From Cladorhizidae sp. MBARI D1340-BT2 (taxonomy: Eukaryota; Porifera; Demospongiae; Poecilosclerida; Cladorhizidae): a stretch of DNA of 64,000 nucleotides. Made by a program: the position numbers and the translations under genes. Every line of letters starts with the position of its first letter. Positions within the stretch are counted from its first letter, which is position 1. This document shows, piece after piece, positions 27,736 through 42,600 of the stretch. Below the pieces are notes generated by a model, which worked only from the letters and a program-made list of their open reading frames with translations, made no database searches and was not told the origin of the DNA. The stretch covers positions 29,006,168-29,070,167 of the forward strand of contig JAQNBH010000014.1 in the NCBI GenBank assembly GCA_028752905.1, in the 5' to 3' direction.

Positions 27736-30700
27736 GGATTGGTGGGGTAGTCCTCAACATCACAGCATCTGAGGATTGGTGGAGTAGTCCTCAACATCAC
27801 AGCATCTGAGGATTGGTGGGGTATCCCTCAACACCACAGCACCTGAGGATTGGTGGGGTAGCCATCAACATCACAGCATCTGAGGATTGGTGGGGTAGTC
27901 CTCAACATCTCAGCATCTGAGGATTGGTGGGGTATCCCTCAACATCACAGCATCTGAGGATTGGTGGGGTATCCCTCAACATCACAGCACCTGAGGATTG
28001 GTGGAGTAGCCCTCAACATCACAGCATCTGAGGATTGGTGGGTAGTCCTCAACACCACAGCACCTGAGGATTGGTGGGGTATCCCTCAACATCACAGCAT
28101 CTGAGGATTGGTGGAGAAGCCCTCAACATCACAGCATCTGAGGATTGGTGGGGTAGTCCTCAACATCACAGCACCTGAGGATTGGTGGAGTAGTCCTCAA
28201 CATCACAGCATCTGAGGATTGGTGGAGTAGCCCCCAACATCACAGCATCTGAGGATTGGTGGAGAAGCCCTCAACATCACAGCATTTGGGGATTGGTGGA
28301 GTAGCCCTCAACATCACAGCACCTGAGGATTGGTGGGGTATCCCTCAACATCACAGCATCTGAGGATTGGTGGAGTAGCCCTCAACATCACAGCATCTGA
28401 GGATTGGTGGGGTAGTCCTCAACATCACAGCATCTGAGGATTGGTGGGGTAGTCCTCAACATTACAGCACCTGAGGATTGGTGGGGTAGTCCTCAACATC
28501 ACAGCATCTGAGGATTGGTGGGGTATCCCTCAACATCACAGCATCTGAGGATTGGTGGAGTAGCCCTCAACATCACAGCACCTGAGGATTGGTGGGGTAT
28601 CCCTCAACATCACAGCATCTGAGGATTGGTGGAGTAGCCCTCAACATCACAGCATCTGAGGATTGGTGGGGTAGTCCTCAACATCACAGCATCTGAGGAT
28701 TGGTGGGGTAGTCCTCAACATCACAGCACCTGAGGATTGGTGGGGTAGTCCTCAACATCACAGCATCTGAGGATTGGTGGGGTAGCCATCGACATCACAG
28801 CATCTGAGGATTGGTGGGGTAGCCCTCAACATCACAGCATCTGAGGATTGGTGGGGGAGCCCTCAACATCACAGCATCTGAGGATTGGTGGGGTAGTCCT
28901 CAACATCACAGCATCTGAGGATTGGTGGAGTATCCCTCAACATCACAGCATCTGAGGATTGGTGGAGTAGCCCTCAACATCACAGCATCTGAGGATTGGT
29001 GGAGTAGCCCTCAACAGCACAGCACCTGAGGATTGGTGGGGTAGCCATCAACATCACAGCATCTGAGGATTGGTGGGGTAGCCCTCAACATCACAGCATC
29101 TGAGGATTGGTGGAGAAGCCCTCAACATCACAGCATCTGAGGATTGGTGGGGTAGTCCTCAACATCACAGCATCTGAGGATTGGTGGAGTAGTCCTCAAC
29201 ATCACAGCATCTGAGGATTGGTGGGGTAGTCCTCAACATCACAGCATCTGAGGATTGGTGGGGTAGCCATCAACATCACAGCATCTGAGGATTGGTGGGG
29301 TAGTCCTCAACATCACAGCATCTGAGGATTGGTGGAGTAGGCCTCGACATCACAGCATCTGAGGATTGGTGGGGTAGCCCTCAACATCACAGCATCTGAG
29401 GATTGGTGGAGTAGCCCTCAACATCACAGCATCTGAGGATTGGTGGGGTAGTCCTCAACATCACAGCACCTGAGGATTGGTGGAGTAGCCCTCAACACCA
29501 CAGCATCTGAGGATTGGTGGAGTAGCCCTCAACATCACAGCATCTGAGGATTGGTGGGGTAGTACTCAACATCACAGCATCTGAGGATTGGTGGGGTAGC
29601 CATCAACATCACAGCATCTGAGGATTGGTGGGGTAGCCCTCAACATCACAGCATCTGAGGATTGGTGGAGAAGCCCTCAACATCACAGCATCTGAGGATT
29701 GGTGGGGTAGTCCTCAACATCACAGCATCTGAGGATTGGTGGAGTAGTCCTCAACATCACAGCATCTGAGGATTGGTGGGGTAGTCCTCAACATCACAGC
29801 ATCTGAGGATTGGTGGGGTAGCCATCAACATCACAGCATCTGAGGATTGGTGGGGTAGTCCTCAACATCACAGCATCTGAGGATTGGTGGAGTAGGCCTC
29901 GACATCACAGCATCTGAGGATTGGTGGGGTAGCCCTCAACATCACAGCATCTGAGGATTGGTGGAGTAGCCCTCAACATCACAGCATCTGAGGATTGGTG
30001 GGGTAGTCCTCAACATCACAGCACCTGAGGATTGGTGGAGTAGCCCTCAACACCACAGCATCTGAGGATTGGTGGGGTATCCCTCAACATCACAGCATCT
30101 GAGGATTGGTGGAGTAGCCCTCAACATCACAGCATCTGAGGATTGGTGGGGTAGTCCTCAACATCACAGCATCTGAGGATTGGTGGGGTAGTCCTCAACA
30201 TCACAGCACCTGAGGATTGGTGGAGTAGTCCTCAACATCACAGCATCTGAGGATTGGTGGGGTAGTCCTCAACATCACAGCATCTGAGGATTGGTGGGGT
30301 AGTCCTCAACATCACAGCACCTGAGGATTGGTGGGGTAGTCCTCAACATCACAGCATCTGAGGATTGGTGGAGTAGCCCTCAACATCACAGATCTGAGGA
30401 TTGGTGGAGTAGCCCTCAACACAACAGCATCTGAGGATTGGTGGGGTAGTCCTCAACATCACAGCATCTGAGGATTGGTGGGGTAGTCCTCAACATCACA
30501 GCATCTGAGGATTGGTGGGGTATCCCTCAACATCACAGCACCTGAGGATTGGTGGGGTAGTCCTCAACATCACAGCATCTGAGGATTGGTGGAGTAGCCC
30601 TCAACATCACAGCATCTGAGGATTGGTGGGGTAGTCCTCAACATCACAGCATCTGAGGATTGGTGGAGTAGCCCTCAACATCACAGCATCTGAGGATTGG

Positions 30701-33700
30701 TGGGGTATCCCTCAACATCACAGCATCTGAGGATTGGTGGAGTAGCCCTCAACATCACAGCATCTGAGGATTGGTGGGATAGGCCTCAACATCACAGCAC
30801 CTGAGGATTGGTGGGGTAGTCCTCAACATCACAGCATCTGAGGATTGGTGGAGTAGCCCTCAACATCACAGCATCTGAGGATTGGTGGGATAGGCCTCAA
30901 CATCACAGCACCTGAGGATTGGTGGGGTAGTCCTCAACATCACAGCATCTGAGGATTGGTGGGGTAGTCCTCAACATCACAGCATCTGAAGATTGGTGGA
31001 GTAGCCTCAACATCACAGCATCTGAGGATTGGTGGGGTAGTCCTCAACATCACAGCATCTGAGGATTGGTGGAGTAGCCCTCAACATCACAGCATCTGAG
31101 GATTGGTGGGGTATCCCTCAACATCACAGCACCTGAGGATTGGTGGGGTAGTCCTCAACATCACAGCATCTGAGGATTGGTGGGGTAGTCCTCAACATCA
31201 CAGCATCTGAGGATTGGTGGGGTAGTCCTCAACATCACAGCATCTGAGGATTGGTGGAGTAGTCCTCAACATCACAGCATCTGAGGATTGGTGGAGTAGC
31301 CCTCAACATCACAGCATCTGAGGATTGGTGGAGTAGCCCTCAACATCACAGCATCTGAGGATTGGTGGAGTATCCCTCAACATCACAGCATCTGAGGATT
31401 GGTGGAGTAGTCCTCAACATCACAGCACCTGAGGATTGGTGGAGTAGTCCTCAACAGCACAGCATCTGAGGATTGGTGGGGTATCCCTCAACATCACAGC
31501 ATCTGAGGATTGGTGGGGTAGTCCTCAACATCACAGCACCTGAGGATTGGTGGGGTAGTCCTCAACATCACAGCATCTGAGGATTGGTGGAGTAGCCCTC
31601 AACATCACAGCATCTGAGGATTGGTGGAGTAGCCCTCAACATCACAGCATCTGAGGATTGGTGGGGTATCCCTCAACATCACAGCATCTGAGGATTGGTG
31701 AAGTAGCCCTCAGCATCACAGCATCTGAGGATTGGTGGGGTATCCTTCAACATCACAGCATCTGAGGATTGGTGGGGTAGTCCTCAACATCACAGCATCT
31801 GAGGTTGGTGGGGTATCCCTCAACATCACAGCACCTGAGGATTGGTGGGGTATCCCTCAACATCACAGCATCTGAGGATTGGTGGGGTATCCCTCAACAT
31901 CACAGCATCTGAGGATTGGTGGAGTAGCCCTCAACATCACAGCACCTGAGGATTGGTGGGGTAGTCCTCAACAGCACAGCATCTGAGGATTGGTGGGGTA
32001 TCCCTCAACATCACAGCATCTGAGGATTGGTGGAGTAGTCCTCAACATCACAGCATCTGAGGATTGGTGGAGTAGCCTCAACATCACAGCACCTGAGGAT
32101 TGGTGGGGTATCCTTCAACATCACAGCATCTGAGGATTGGTGGGGTAGTCCTCAACATCACAGCATCTGAGGTTGGTGGGGTATCCCTCAACATCACAGC
32201 ACCTGAGGATTGGTGGGGTATCCCTCAACATCACAGCATCTGAGGATTGGTGGAGTAGCCCTCAACATCACAGCATCTGAGGATTGGTGGGGTAGCCCTC
32301 AACATCACAGCACCTGAGGATTGGTGGGGTAGTCCTCAACACCACAGCATCTGAGGATTGGTGGAGTAGCCCTCAACATCACAGCATCTGAGGATTGGTG
32401 GAGTAGCCCTCAACATCACAGCATCTGAGGATTGGTGGGGTAGTCCTCAACATCACAGCATCTGAGGATTGGTGGGGTAGTCCTCAACATCACAGCACCT
32501 GAGGATTGGTGGGGTAGTCCTCAACATCACAGCATCTGAGGATTGATGGAGTAGCCTCAACATCACAGCATCTGAGGATTGGTGGGGTAGTCCTCAACAT
32601 CACAGCATCTGAGGATTGGTGGGGTATCCCTCAACATCACAGCATCTGAGGATTGGTGGAGTAGCCTCAACATCACAGCATCTGAGGATTGGTGGGGTAG
32701 TCCTCAACATCACAGCATCTGAAGATTGGTGAAGTAGCCCTCAACATCACAGCATCTGAGGATTGGTGGGGTATCCCCTCAGCATCACAGCATCTGAGGA
32801 TTGGTGGAGTAGTCCTCAACATCACAGCACCTGAGGAGATTGGTGGGGTAGTCCTCAACATCACAGCATCTGAGGATTGGTGGAGTAGTCCTCAACATCA
32901 CAGCATCTGAGGATTGGTGGGGTATCCCTCAACATCACAGCATCTGAGGATTGGTGGGGTAGTCCTCAACATCACAGCATCTGAGGATTGGTGGGGTATC
33001 CCTCAACACCACAGCATCTGAGGATTGGTGGGGTAGTCCTCAACATCACAGCATCTGAGGATTGGTGGGGTAGTCCTCAACATCACAGCATCTGAGGATT
33101 GGTGGGGTATCCCTCAACATCACAGCATCTGAGGATTGGTGAAGTAGTCCTCAACATCACAGCATCTGAGGATTGGTGGAGTAGTCCTCAACATCACAGC
33201 ACCTGAGGATTGGTGGAGTAGCCTCAACATCACAGCATCTGAGGATTGGTGGGGTAGTCCTCAACATCACAGCACCTGAGGATTGGTGGAGTAGTCCTCA
33301 ACATCACAGCATCTGAGGATTGGTGGAGTAGCCCTCAACATCACAGCATCTGAGGATTGGTGGGGGTAGTCCTCAACATCACAGCATCTGAGGATTGGTG
33401 GAGAAGCCCTCAACATCACAGCATCTGAGGATTGGTGGAGTAGTCCTCAACATCACAGCATCTGAGGATTGGTGGGGTAGTCCTCAACATCACAGCATCT
33501 GAGGATTGGTGGAGTAGCCCTCAACAGCACAGCATCTGAGGATTGGTGGGGTGGTCCTCAACATCACAGCACCTGAGGATTGGTGGGGTAGTCCTCAACA
33601 TCACAGCATCTGAGGATTGGTGGAGTAGTCCTCAACATCACAGCATCTGAGGATTGTTGGAGTAGCCATCAACATCACAGCATCTGAGGATTGGTGGGGT

Positions 33701-36700
33701 AGTCCTCAACATCTCAGCATCTGAGGATTGGTGGGGTATCCCTCAACATCACAGCATCTGAGGATTGGTGGGGTATCCCTCAACATCACAGTACCTGAGG
33801 ATTGGTGGAGTAGCCCTCAACATCACAGCATCTGAGGATTGGTGGGTAGTCCTCAACACCACAGCACCTGAGGATTGGTGGGGTATCCCTCAACATCACA
33901 GCATCTGAGGATTGGTGGAGAAGCCCTCAACATCACAGCATCTGAGGATTGGTGGGGTAGTCCTCAACATCACAGCACCTGAGGATTGGTGGAGTAGTCC
34001 TCAACATCACAGCATCTGAGGATTGGTGGAGTAGCCCCCAACATCACAGCATCTGAGGATTGGTGGAGAAGCCCTCAACATCACAGCATTTGGGGATTGG
34101 TGGAGTAGCCCTCAACATCACAGCACCTGAGGATTGGTGGGGTATCCCTCAACATCACAGCATCTGAGGATTGGTGGAGTAGCCCTCAACATCACAGCAT
34201 CTGAGGATTGGTGGGGTAGTCCTCAACATCACAGCATCTGAGGATTGGTGGGGTAGTCCTCAACATTACAGCACCTGAGGATTGGTGGGGTAGTCCTCAA
34301 CATCACAGCATCTGAGGATTGGTGGGGTATCCCTCAACATCACAGCATCTGAGGATTGGTGGAGTAGCCCTCAACATCACAGCACCTGAGGATTGGTGGG
34401 GTATCCCTCAACATCACAGCATCTGAGGATTGGTGGAGTAGCCCTCAACATCACAGCATCTGAGGATTGGTGGGGTAGTCCTCAACATCACAGCATCTGA
34501 GGATTGGTGGGGTAGTCCTCAACATCACAGCACCTGAGGATTGGTGGGGTAGTCCTCAACATCACAGCATCTGAGGATTGGTGGGGTATCCCTCAACATC
34601 ACAGCACCTGAGGATTGGTGGGGTAGCCATCGACATCACAGCATCTGAGGATTGGTGGGGTAGCCCTCAACATCACAGCATCTGAGGATTGGTGGGGGAG
34701 CCCTCAACATCACAGCATCTGAGGATTGGTGGGGTAGTCCTCAACATCACAGCATCTGAGGATTGGTGGAGTATCCCTCAACATCACAGCATCTGAGGAT
34801 TGGTGGAGTAGCCCTCAACATCACAGCATCTGAGGATTGGTGGAGTAGCCCTCAACAGCACAGCACCTGAGGATTGGTGGGGTAGCCATCAACATCACAG
34901 CATCTGAGGATTGGTGGGGTAGCCCTCAACATCACAGCATCTGAGGATTGGTGGAGAAGCCCTCAACATCACAGCATCTGAGGATTGGTGGGGTAGTCCT
35001 CAACATCACAGCATCTGAGGATTGGTGGGGTAGTCCTCAACATCACAGCATCTGAGGATTGGTGGAGTAGTCCTCAACATCACAGCATCTGAGGATTGGT
35101 GGGGTAGTCCTCAACATCACAGCATCTGAGGATTGGTGGGGTAGCCATCAACATCACAGCATCTGAGGATTGGTGGGGTAGTCCTCAACATCACAGCATC
35201 TGAGGATTGGTGGAGTAGGCCTCGACATCACAGCATCTGAGGATTGGTGGGGTAGCCCTCAACATCACAGCATCTGAGGATTGGTGGAGTAGCCCTCAAC
35301 ATCACAGCATCTGAGGATTGGTGGGGTAGTCCTCAACATCACAGCACCTGAGGATTGGTGGAGTAGCCCTCAACACCACAGCATCTGAGGATTGGTGGGG
35401 TAGTCCTCAACATCACAGCATCTGAGGATTGGTGGGGTAGTCCTCAACATCACAGCATCTGAGGATTGGTGGGGTAGTCCTCAACATCACAGCATCTGAG
35501 GATTGGTGGGGAGCCCTCAACATCACAGCATCTGAGGATTGGTGGGGTATCCCTCAACATCACAGCACCTGAGGATTGGTGGGGTAGTCCTCAACATCAC
35601 AGCATCTGAGGATTGGTGGAGTAGTCCTCAACATCACAGCATCTGAGGATTGGTGGGGTAGTCCTCAACATCACAGCATCTGAGGATTGGTGGAGTAGTC
35701 CTCAACATCACAGCATCTGAGGATTGGTGGGGTATCCCTCAACACCACAGCACCTGAGGATTGGTGGGGTAGCCATCAACATCACAGCATCTGAGGATTG
35801 GTGGGGTAGTCCTCAACATCTCAGCATCTGAGGATTGGTGGGGTATCCCTCAACATCACAGCATCTGAGGATTGGTGGGGTATCCCTCAACATCACAGCA
35901 CCTGAGGATTGGTGGAGTAGCCCTCAACATCACAGCATCTGAGGATTGGTGGGTAGTCCTCAACACCACAGCACCTGAGGATTGGTGGGGTATCCCTCAA
36001 CATCACAGCATCTGAGGATTGGTGGAGAAGCCCTCAACATCACAGCATCTGAGGATTGGTGGGGTAGTCCTCAACATCACAGCATCTGAGGATTGGTGGA
36101 GTAGTCCTCAACATCACAGCATCTGAGGATTGGTGGGGTAGTCCTCAACATCACAGCATCTGAGGATTGGTGGAGTAGTCCTCAACATCACAGCATCTGA
36201 GGATTGGTGGGGTAGTCCTCAACATCACAGCATCTGAGGATTGGTGGAGTAGTCCTCAACATCACAGCATCTGAGGATTGGTGGAGTAGGCCTCGACATC
36301 ACAGCATCTGAGGATTGGTGGGGGTAGTCCTCAACATCACAGCATCTGAGGATTGGTGGAGAAGCCCTCAACATCACAGCATCTGAGGATTGGTGGAGTA
36401 GTCCTCAACATCACAGCATCTGAGGATTGGTGGGGTAGTCCTCAACATCACAGCATCTGAGGATTGGTGGAGTAGCCCTCAACAGCACAGCATCTGAGGA
36501 TTGGTGGGGTGGTCCTCAACATCACAGCACCTGAGGATTGGTGGGGTAGTCCTCAACATCACAGCATCTGAGGATTGGTGGAGTAGTCCTCAACATCACA
36601 GCATCTGAGGATTGTTGGAGTAGCCATCAACATCACAGCATCTGAGGATTGGTGGGGTAGTCCTCAACATCTCAGCATCTGAGGATTGGTGGGGTATCCC

Positions 36701-38166
36701 TCAACATCACAGCATCTGAGGATTGGTGGGGTATCCCTCAACATCACAGTACCTGAGGATTGGTGGAGTAGCCCTCAACATCACAGCATCTGAGGATTGG
36801 TGGGTAGTCCTCAACACCACAGCACCTGAGGATTGGTGGGGTATCCCTCAACATCACAGCATCTGAGGATTGGTGGAGAAGCCCTCAACATCACAGCATC
36901 TGAGGATTGGTGGGGTAGTCCTCAACATCACAGCACCTGAGGATTGGTGGAGTAGTCCTCAACATCACAGCATCTGAGGATTGGTGGAGTAGCCCCCAAC
37001 ATCACAGCATCTGAGGATTGGTGGAGAAGCCCTCAACATCACAGCATTTGGGGATTGGTGGAGTAGCCCTCAACATCACAGCACCTGAGGATTGGTGGGG
37101 TATTCCTCAACATCACAGCATCTGAGGATTGGTGGAGTAGCCCTCAACATCACAGCATCTGAGGATTGGTGGGGTAGTCCTCAACATCACAGCATCTGAG
37201 GATTGGTGGGGTAGTCCTCAACATTACAGCACCTGAGGATTGGTGGGGTAGTCCTCAACATCACAGCATCTGAGGATTGGTGGGGTATCCCTCAACATCA
37301 CAGCATCTGAGGATTGGTGGAGTAGCCCTCAACATCACAGCACCTGAGGATTGGTGGGGTATCCCTCAACATCACAGCATCTGAGGATTGGTGGAGTAGC
37401 CCTCAACATCACAGCATCTGAGGATTGGTGGGGTAGTCCTCAACATCACAGCATCTGAGGATTGGTGGGGTAGTCCTCAACATCACAGCACCTGAGGATT
37501 GGTGGGGTAGTCCTCAACATCACAGCATCTGAGGATTGGTGGGGTATCCCTCAACATCACAGCACCTGAGGATTGGTGGGGTAGCCATCGACATCACAGC
37601 ATCTGAGGATTGGTGGGGTAGCCCTCAACATCACAGCATCTGAGGATTGGTGGGGGAGCCCTCAACATCACAGCATCTGAGGATTGGTGGGGTAGTCCTC
37701 AACATCACAGCATCTGAGGATTGGTGGAGTATCCCTCAACATCACAGCATCTGAGGATTGGTGGAGTAGCCCTCAACATCACAGCATCTGAGGATTGGTG
37801 GAGTAGCCCTCAACAGCACAGCACCTGAGGATTGGTGGGGTAGCCATCAACATCACAGCATCTGAGGATTGGTGGGGTAGCCCTCAACATCACAGCATCT
37901 GAGGATTGGTGGAGAAGCCCTCAACATCACAGCATCTGAGGATTGGTGGGGTAGTCCTCAACATCACAGCATCTGAGGATTGGTGGGGTAGTCCTCAACA
38001 TCACAGCATCTGAGGATTGGTGGAGTAGTCCTCAACATCACAGCATCTGAGGATTGGTGGGGTAGTCCTCAACATCACAGCATCTGAGGATTGGTGGGGT
38101 AGCCATCAACATCACAGCATCTGAGGATTGGTGGGGTAGTCCTCAACATCACAGCATCTGAGGATT
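27736..38166. repeat. Second copy of the 10,426-bp tandem segmental duplication
   Basis: This follows the first copy directly. It repeats the first copy's rare variants at a fixed distance, with no length drift across more than 10 kb. Even single-copy oddities such as GGGGTATTCC (near 26665 and 37091) are shared. The constant offset implies very few differences, hence a recent event or assembly duplication. Confidence 0.85.
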
Positions 38167-38639
38167 GGTGGAGTAGGCCTCGACATCACAGCATCTGAGG
38201 ATTGGTGGGGTAGCCCTCAACATCACAGCATCTGAGGATTGGTGGAGTAGCCCTCAACATCACAGCATCTGAGGATTGGTGGGGTAGTCCTCAACATCAC
38301 AGCACCTGAGGATTGGTGGAGTAGCCCTCAACACCACAGCATCTGAGGATTGGTGGGGTAGTCCTCAACATCACAGCATCTGAGGATTGGTGGGGTAGTC
38401 CTCAACATCACAGCATCTGAGGATTGGTGGGGTAGTCCTCAACATCACAGCATCTGAGGATTGGTGGGGAGCCCTCAACATCACAGCATCTGAGGATTGG
38501 TGGGGTAGTCCTCAACATCACAGCATCTGAGGATTGGTGGAGTAGTCCTCAACATCACAGCATCTGAGGATTGGTGTGGTAGTCCTCAACACCACAGCAT
38601 CTGAGGATTGGTGGGGTAGTCCTCAACATCACAGCATCT

Positions 38640-41600
38640 GAGGATTGGTGGAGTAGTCCTCAACATCACAGCATCTGAGGATTGGTGGGGTATCCCTCAA
38701 CACCACAGCACCTGAGGATTGGTGGGGTAGCCATCAACATCACAGCATCTGAGGATTGGTGGGGTAGTCCTCAACATCTCAGCATCTGAGGATTGGTGGG
38801 GTATCCCTCAACATCACAGCATCTGAGGATTGGTGGGGTATCCCTCAACATCACAGCACCTGAGGATTGGTGGAGTAGCCCTCAACATCACAGCATCTGA
38901 GGATTGGTGGGTAGTCCTCAACACCACAGCACCTGAGGATTGGTGGGGTATCCCTCAACATCACAGCATCTGAGGATTGGTGGAGAAGCCCTCAACATCA
39001 CAGCATCTGAGGATTGGTGGGGTAGTCCTCAACATCACAGCACCTGAGGATTGGTGGAGTAGTCCTCAACATCACAGCATCTGAGGATTGGTGGAGTAGC
39101 CCCCAACATCACAGCATCTGAGGATTGGTGGAGAAGCCCTCAACATCACAGCATTTGGGGATTGGTGGAGTAGCCCTCAACATCACAGCACCTGAGGATT
39201 GGTGGGGTATCCCTCAACATCACAGCATCTGAGGATTGGTGGAGTAGCCCTCAACATCACAGCATCTGAGGATTGGTGGGGTAGTCCTCAACATCACAGC
39301 ATCTGAGGATTGGTGGGGTAGTCCTCAACATTACAGCACCTGAGGATTGGTGGGGTAGTCCTCAACATCACAGCATCTGAGGATTGGTGGGGTATCCCTC
39401 AACATCACAGCATCTGAGGATTGGTGGAGTAGCCCTCAACATCACAGCACCTGAGGATTGGTGGGGTATCCCTCAACATCACAGCATCTGAGGATTGGTG
39501 GAGTAGCCCTCAACATCACAGCATCTGAGGATTGGTGGGGTAGTCCTCAACATCACAGCATCTGAGGATTGGTGGGGTAGTCCTCAACATCACAGCACCT
39601 GAGGATTGGTGGGGTAGTCCTCAACATCACAGCATCTGAGGATTGGTGGGGTAGCCATCGACATCACAGCATCTGAGGATTGGTGGGGTAGCCCTCAACA
39701 TCACAGCATCTGAGGATTGGTGGGGGAGCCCTCAACATCACAGCATCTGAGGATTGGTGGGGTAGTCCTCAACATCACAGCATCTGAGGATTGGTGGAGT
39801 ATCCCTCAACATCACAGCATCTGAGGATTGGTGGAGTAGCCCTCAACATCACAGCATCTGAGGATTGGTGGAGTAGCCCTCAACAGCACAGCACCTGAGG
39901 ATTGGTGGGGTAGCCATCAACATCACAGCATCTGAGGATTGGTGGGGTAGCCCTCAACATCACAGCATCTGAGGATTGGTGGAGAAGCCCTCAACATCAC
40001 AGCATCTGAGGATTGGTGGGGTAGTCCTCAACATCACAGCATCTGAGGATTGGTGGAGTAGTCCTCAACATCACAGCATCTGAGGATTGGTGGGGTAGTC
40101 CTCAACATCACAGCATCTGAGGATTGGTGGGGTAGCCATCAACATCACAGCATCTGAGGATTGGTGGGGTAGTCCTCAACATCACAGCATCTGAGGATTG
40201 GTGGAGTAGGCCTCGACATCACAGCATCTGAGGATTGGTGGGGTAGCCCTCAACATCACAGCATCTGAGGATTGGTGGAGTAGCCCTCAACATCACAGCA
40301 TCTGAGGATTGGTGGGGTAGTCCTCAACATCACAGCACCTGAGGATTGGTGGAGTAGCCCTCAACACCACAGCATCTGAGGATTGGTGGAGTAGCCCTCA
40401 ACATCACAGCATCTGAGGATTGGTGGGGTAGTACTCAACATCACAGCATCTGAGGATTGGTGGGGTAGCCATCAACATCACAGCATCTGAGGATTGGTGG
40501 GGTAGCCCTCAACATCACAGCATCTGAGGATTGGTGGAGAAGCCCTCAACATCACAGCATCTGAGGATTGGTGGGGTAGTCCTCAACATCACAGCATCTG
40601 AGGATTGGTGGAGTAGTCCTCAACATCACAGCATCTGAGGATTGGTGGGGTAGTCCTCAACATCACAGCATCTGAGGATTGGTGGGGTAGCCATCAACAT
40701 CACAGCATCTGAGGATTGGTGGGGTAGTCCTCAACATCACAGCATCTGAGGATTGGTGGAGTAGGCCTCGACATCACAGCATCTGAGGATTGGTGGGGTA
40801 GCCCTCAACATCACAGCATCTGAGGATTGGTGGAGTAGCCCTCAACATCACAGCATCTGAGGATTGGTGGGGTAGTCCTCAACATCACAGCACCTGAGGA
40901 TTGGTGGAGTAGCCCTCAACACCACAGCATCTGAGGATTGGTGGGGTATCCCTCAACATCACAGCATCTGAGGATTGGTGGAGTAGCCCTCAACATCACA
41001 GCATCTGAGGATTGGTGGGGTAGTCCTCAACATCACAGCATCTGAGGATTGGTGGGGTAGTCCTCAACATCACAGCACCTGAGGATTGGTGGAGTAGTCC
41101 TCAACATCACAGCATCTGAGGATTGGTGGGGTAGTCCTCAACATCACAGCATCTGAGGATTGGTGGGGTAGTCCTCAACATCACAGCACCTGAGGATTGG
41201 TGGGGTAGTCCTCAACATCACAGCATCTGAGGATTGGTGGAGTAGCCCTCAACATCACAGATCTGAGGATTGGTGGAGTAGCCCTCAACACAACAGCATC
41301 TGAGGATTGGTGGGGTAGTCCTCAACATCACAGCATCTGAGGATTGGTGGGGTAGTCCTCAACATCACAGCATCTGAGGATTGGTGGGGTATCCCTCAAC
41401 ATCACAGCACCTGAGGATTGGTGGGGTAGTCCTCAACATCACAGCATCTGAGGATTGGTGGAGTAGCCCTCAACATCACAGCATCTGAGGATTGGTGGGG
41501 TAGTCCTCAACATCACAGCATCTGAGGATTGGTGGAGTAGCCCTCAACATCACAGCATCTGAGGATTGGTGGGGTATCCCTCAACATCACAGCATCTGAG

Positions 41601-42600
41601 GATTGGTGGAGTAGCCCTCAACATCACAGCATCTGAGGATTGGTGGGATAGGCCTCAACATCACAGCACCTGAGGATTGGTGGGGTAGTCCTCAACATCA
41701 CAGCATCTGAGGATTGGTGGAGTAGCCCTCAACATCACAGCATCTGAGGATTGGTGGGATAGGCCTCAACATCACAGCACCTGAGGATTGGTGGGGTAGT
41801 CCTCAACATCACAGCATCTGAGGATTGGTGGGGTAGTCCTCAACATCACAGCATCTGAAGATTGGTGGAGTAGCCTCAACATCACAGCATCTGAGGATTG
41901 GTGGGGTAGTCCTCAACATCACAGCATCTGAGGATTGGTGGAGTAGCCCTCAACATCACAGCATCTGAGGATTGGTGGGGTATCCCTCAACATCACAGCA
42001 CCTGAGGATTGGTGGGGTAGTCCTCAACATCACAGCATCTGAGGATTGGTGGGGTAGTCCTCAACATCACAGCATCTGAGGATTGGTGGGGTAGTCCTCA
42101 ACATCACAGCATCTGAGGATTGGTGGAGTAGTCCTCAACATCACAGCATCTGAGGATTGGTGGAGTAGCCCTCAACATCACAGCATCTGAGGATTGGTGG
42201 AGTAGCCCTCAACATCACAGCATCTGAGGATTGGTGGAGTATCCCTCAACATCACAGCATCTGAGGATTGGTGGAGTAGTCCTCAACATCACAGCACCTG
42301 AGGATTGGTGGAGTAGTCCTCAACAGCACAGCATCTGAGGATTGGTGGGGTATCCCTCAACATCACAGCATCTGAGGATTGGTGGGGTAGTCCTCAACAT
42401 CACAGCACCTGAGGATTGGTGGGGTAGTCCTCAACATCACAGCATCTGAGGATTGGTGGAGTAGCCCTCAACATCACAGCATCTGAGGATTGGTGGAGTA
42501 GCCCTCAACATCACAGCATCTGAGGATTGGTGGGGTATCCCTCAACATCACAGCATCTGAGGATTGGTGAAGTAGCCCTCAGCATCACAGCATCTGAGGA
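38640..42600. repeat. Third, partial copy of the 10.4-kb block, ending at a recombination-like junction
   Basis: The offset to the second copy is 10,869 bp, which is 443 bp (12 units less 1 bp) more than the regular spacing: CATTTGGGG 28285/39154, GTACTC 29562/40431, GATCTG 30391/41260, GAAGTAGCCCTCAGC near 31701/42570. Matching stops right after CTCAGCATCACAGC near 42590. The sequence then continues as if from the CCTCAGCATCAC of a later unit (near 32775), so about 1.07 kb of the block is missing. The shared CTCAGCATCAC at the joint fits unequal exchange or slippage between similar units. Confidence 0.7.
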
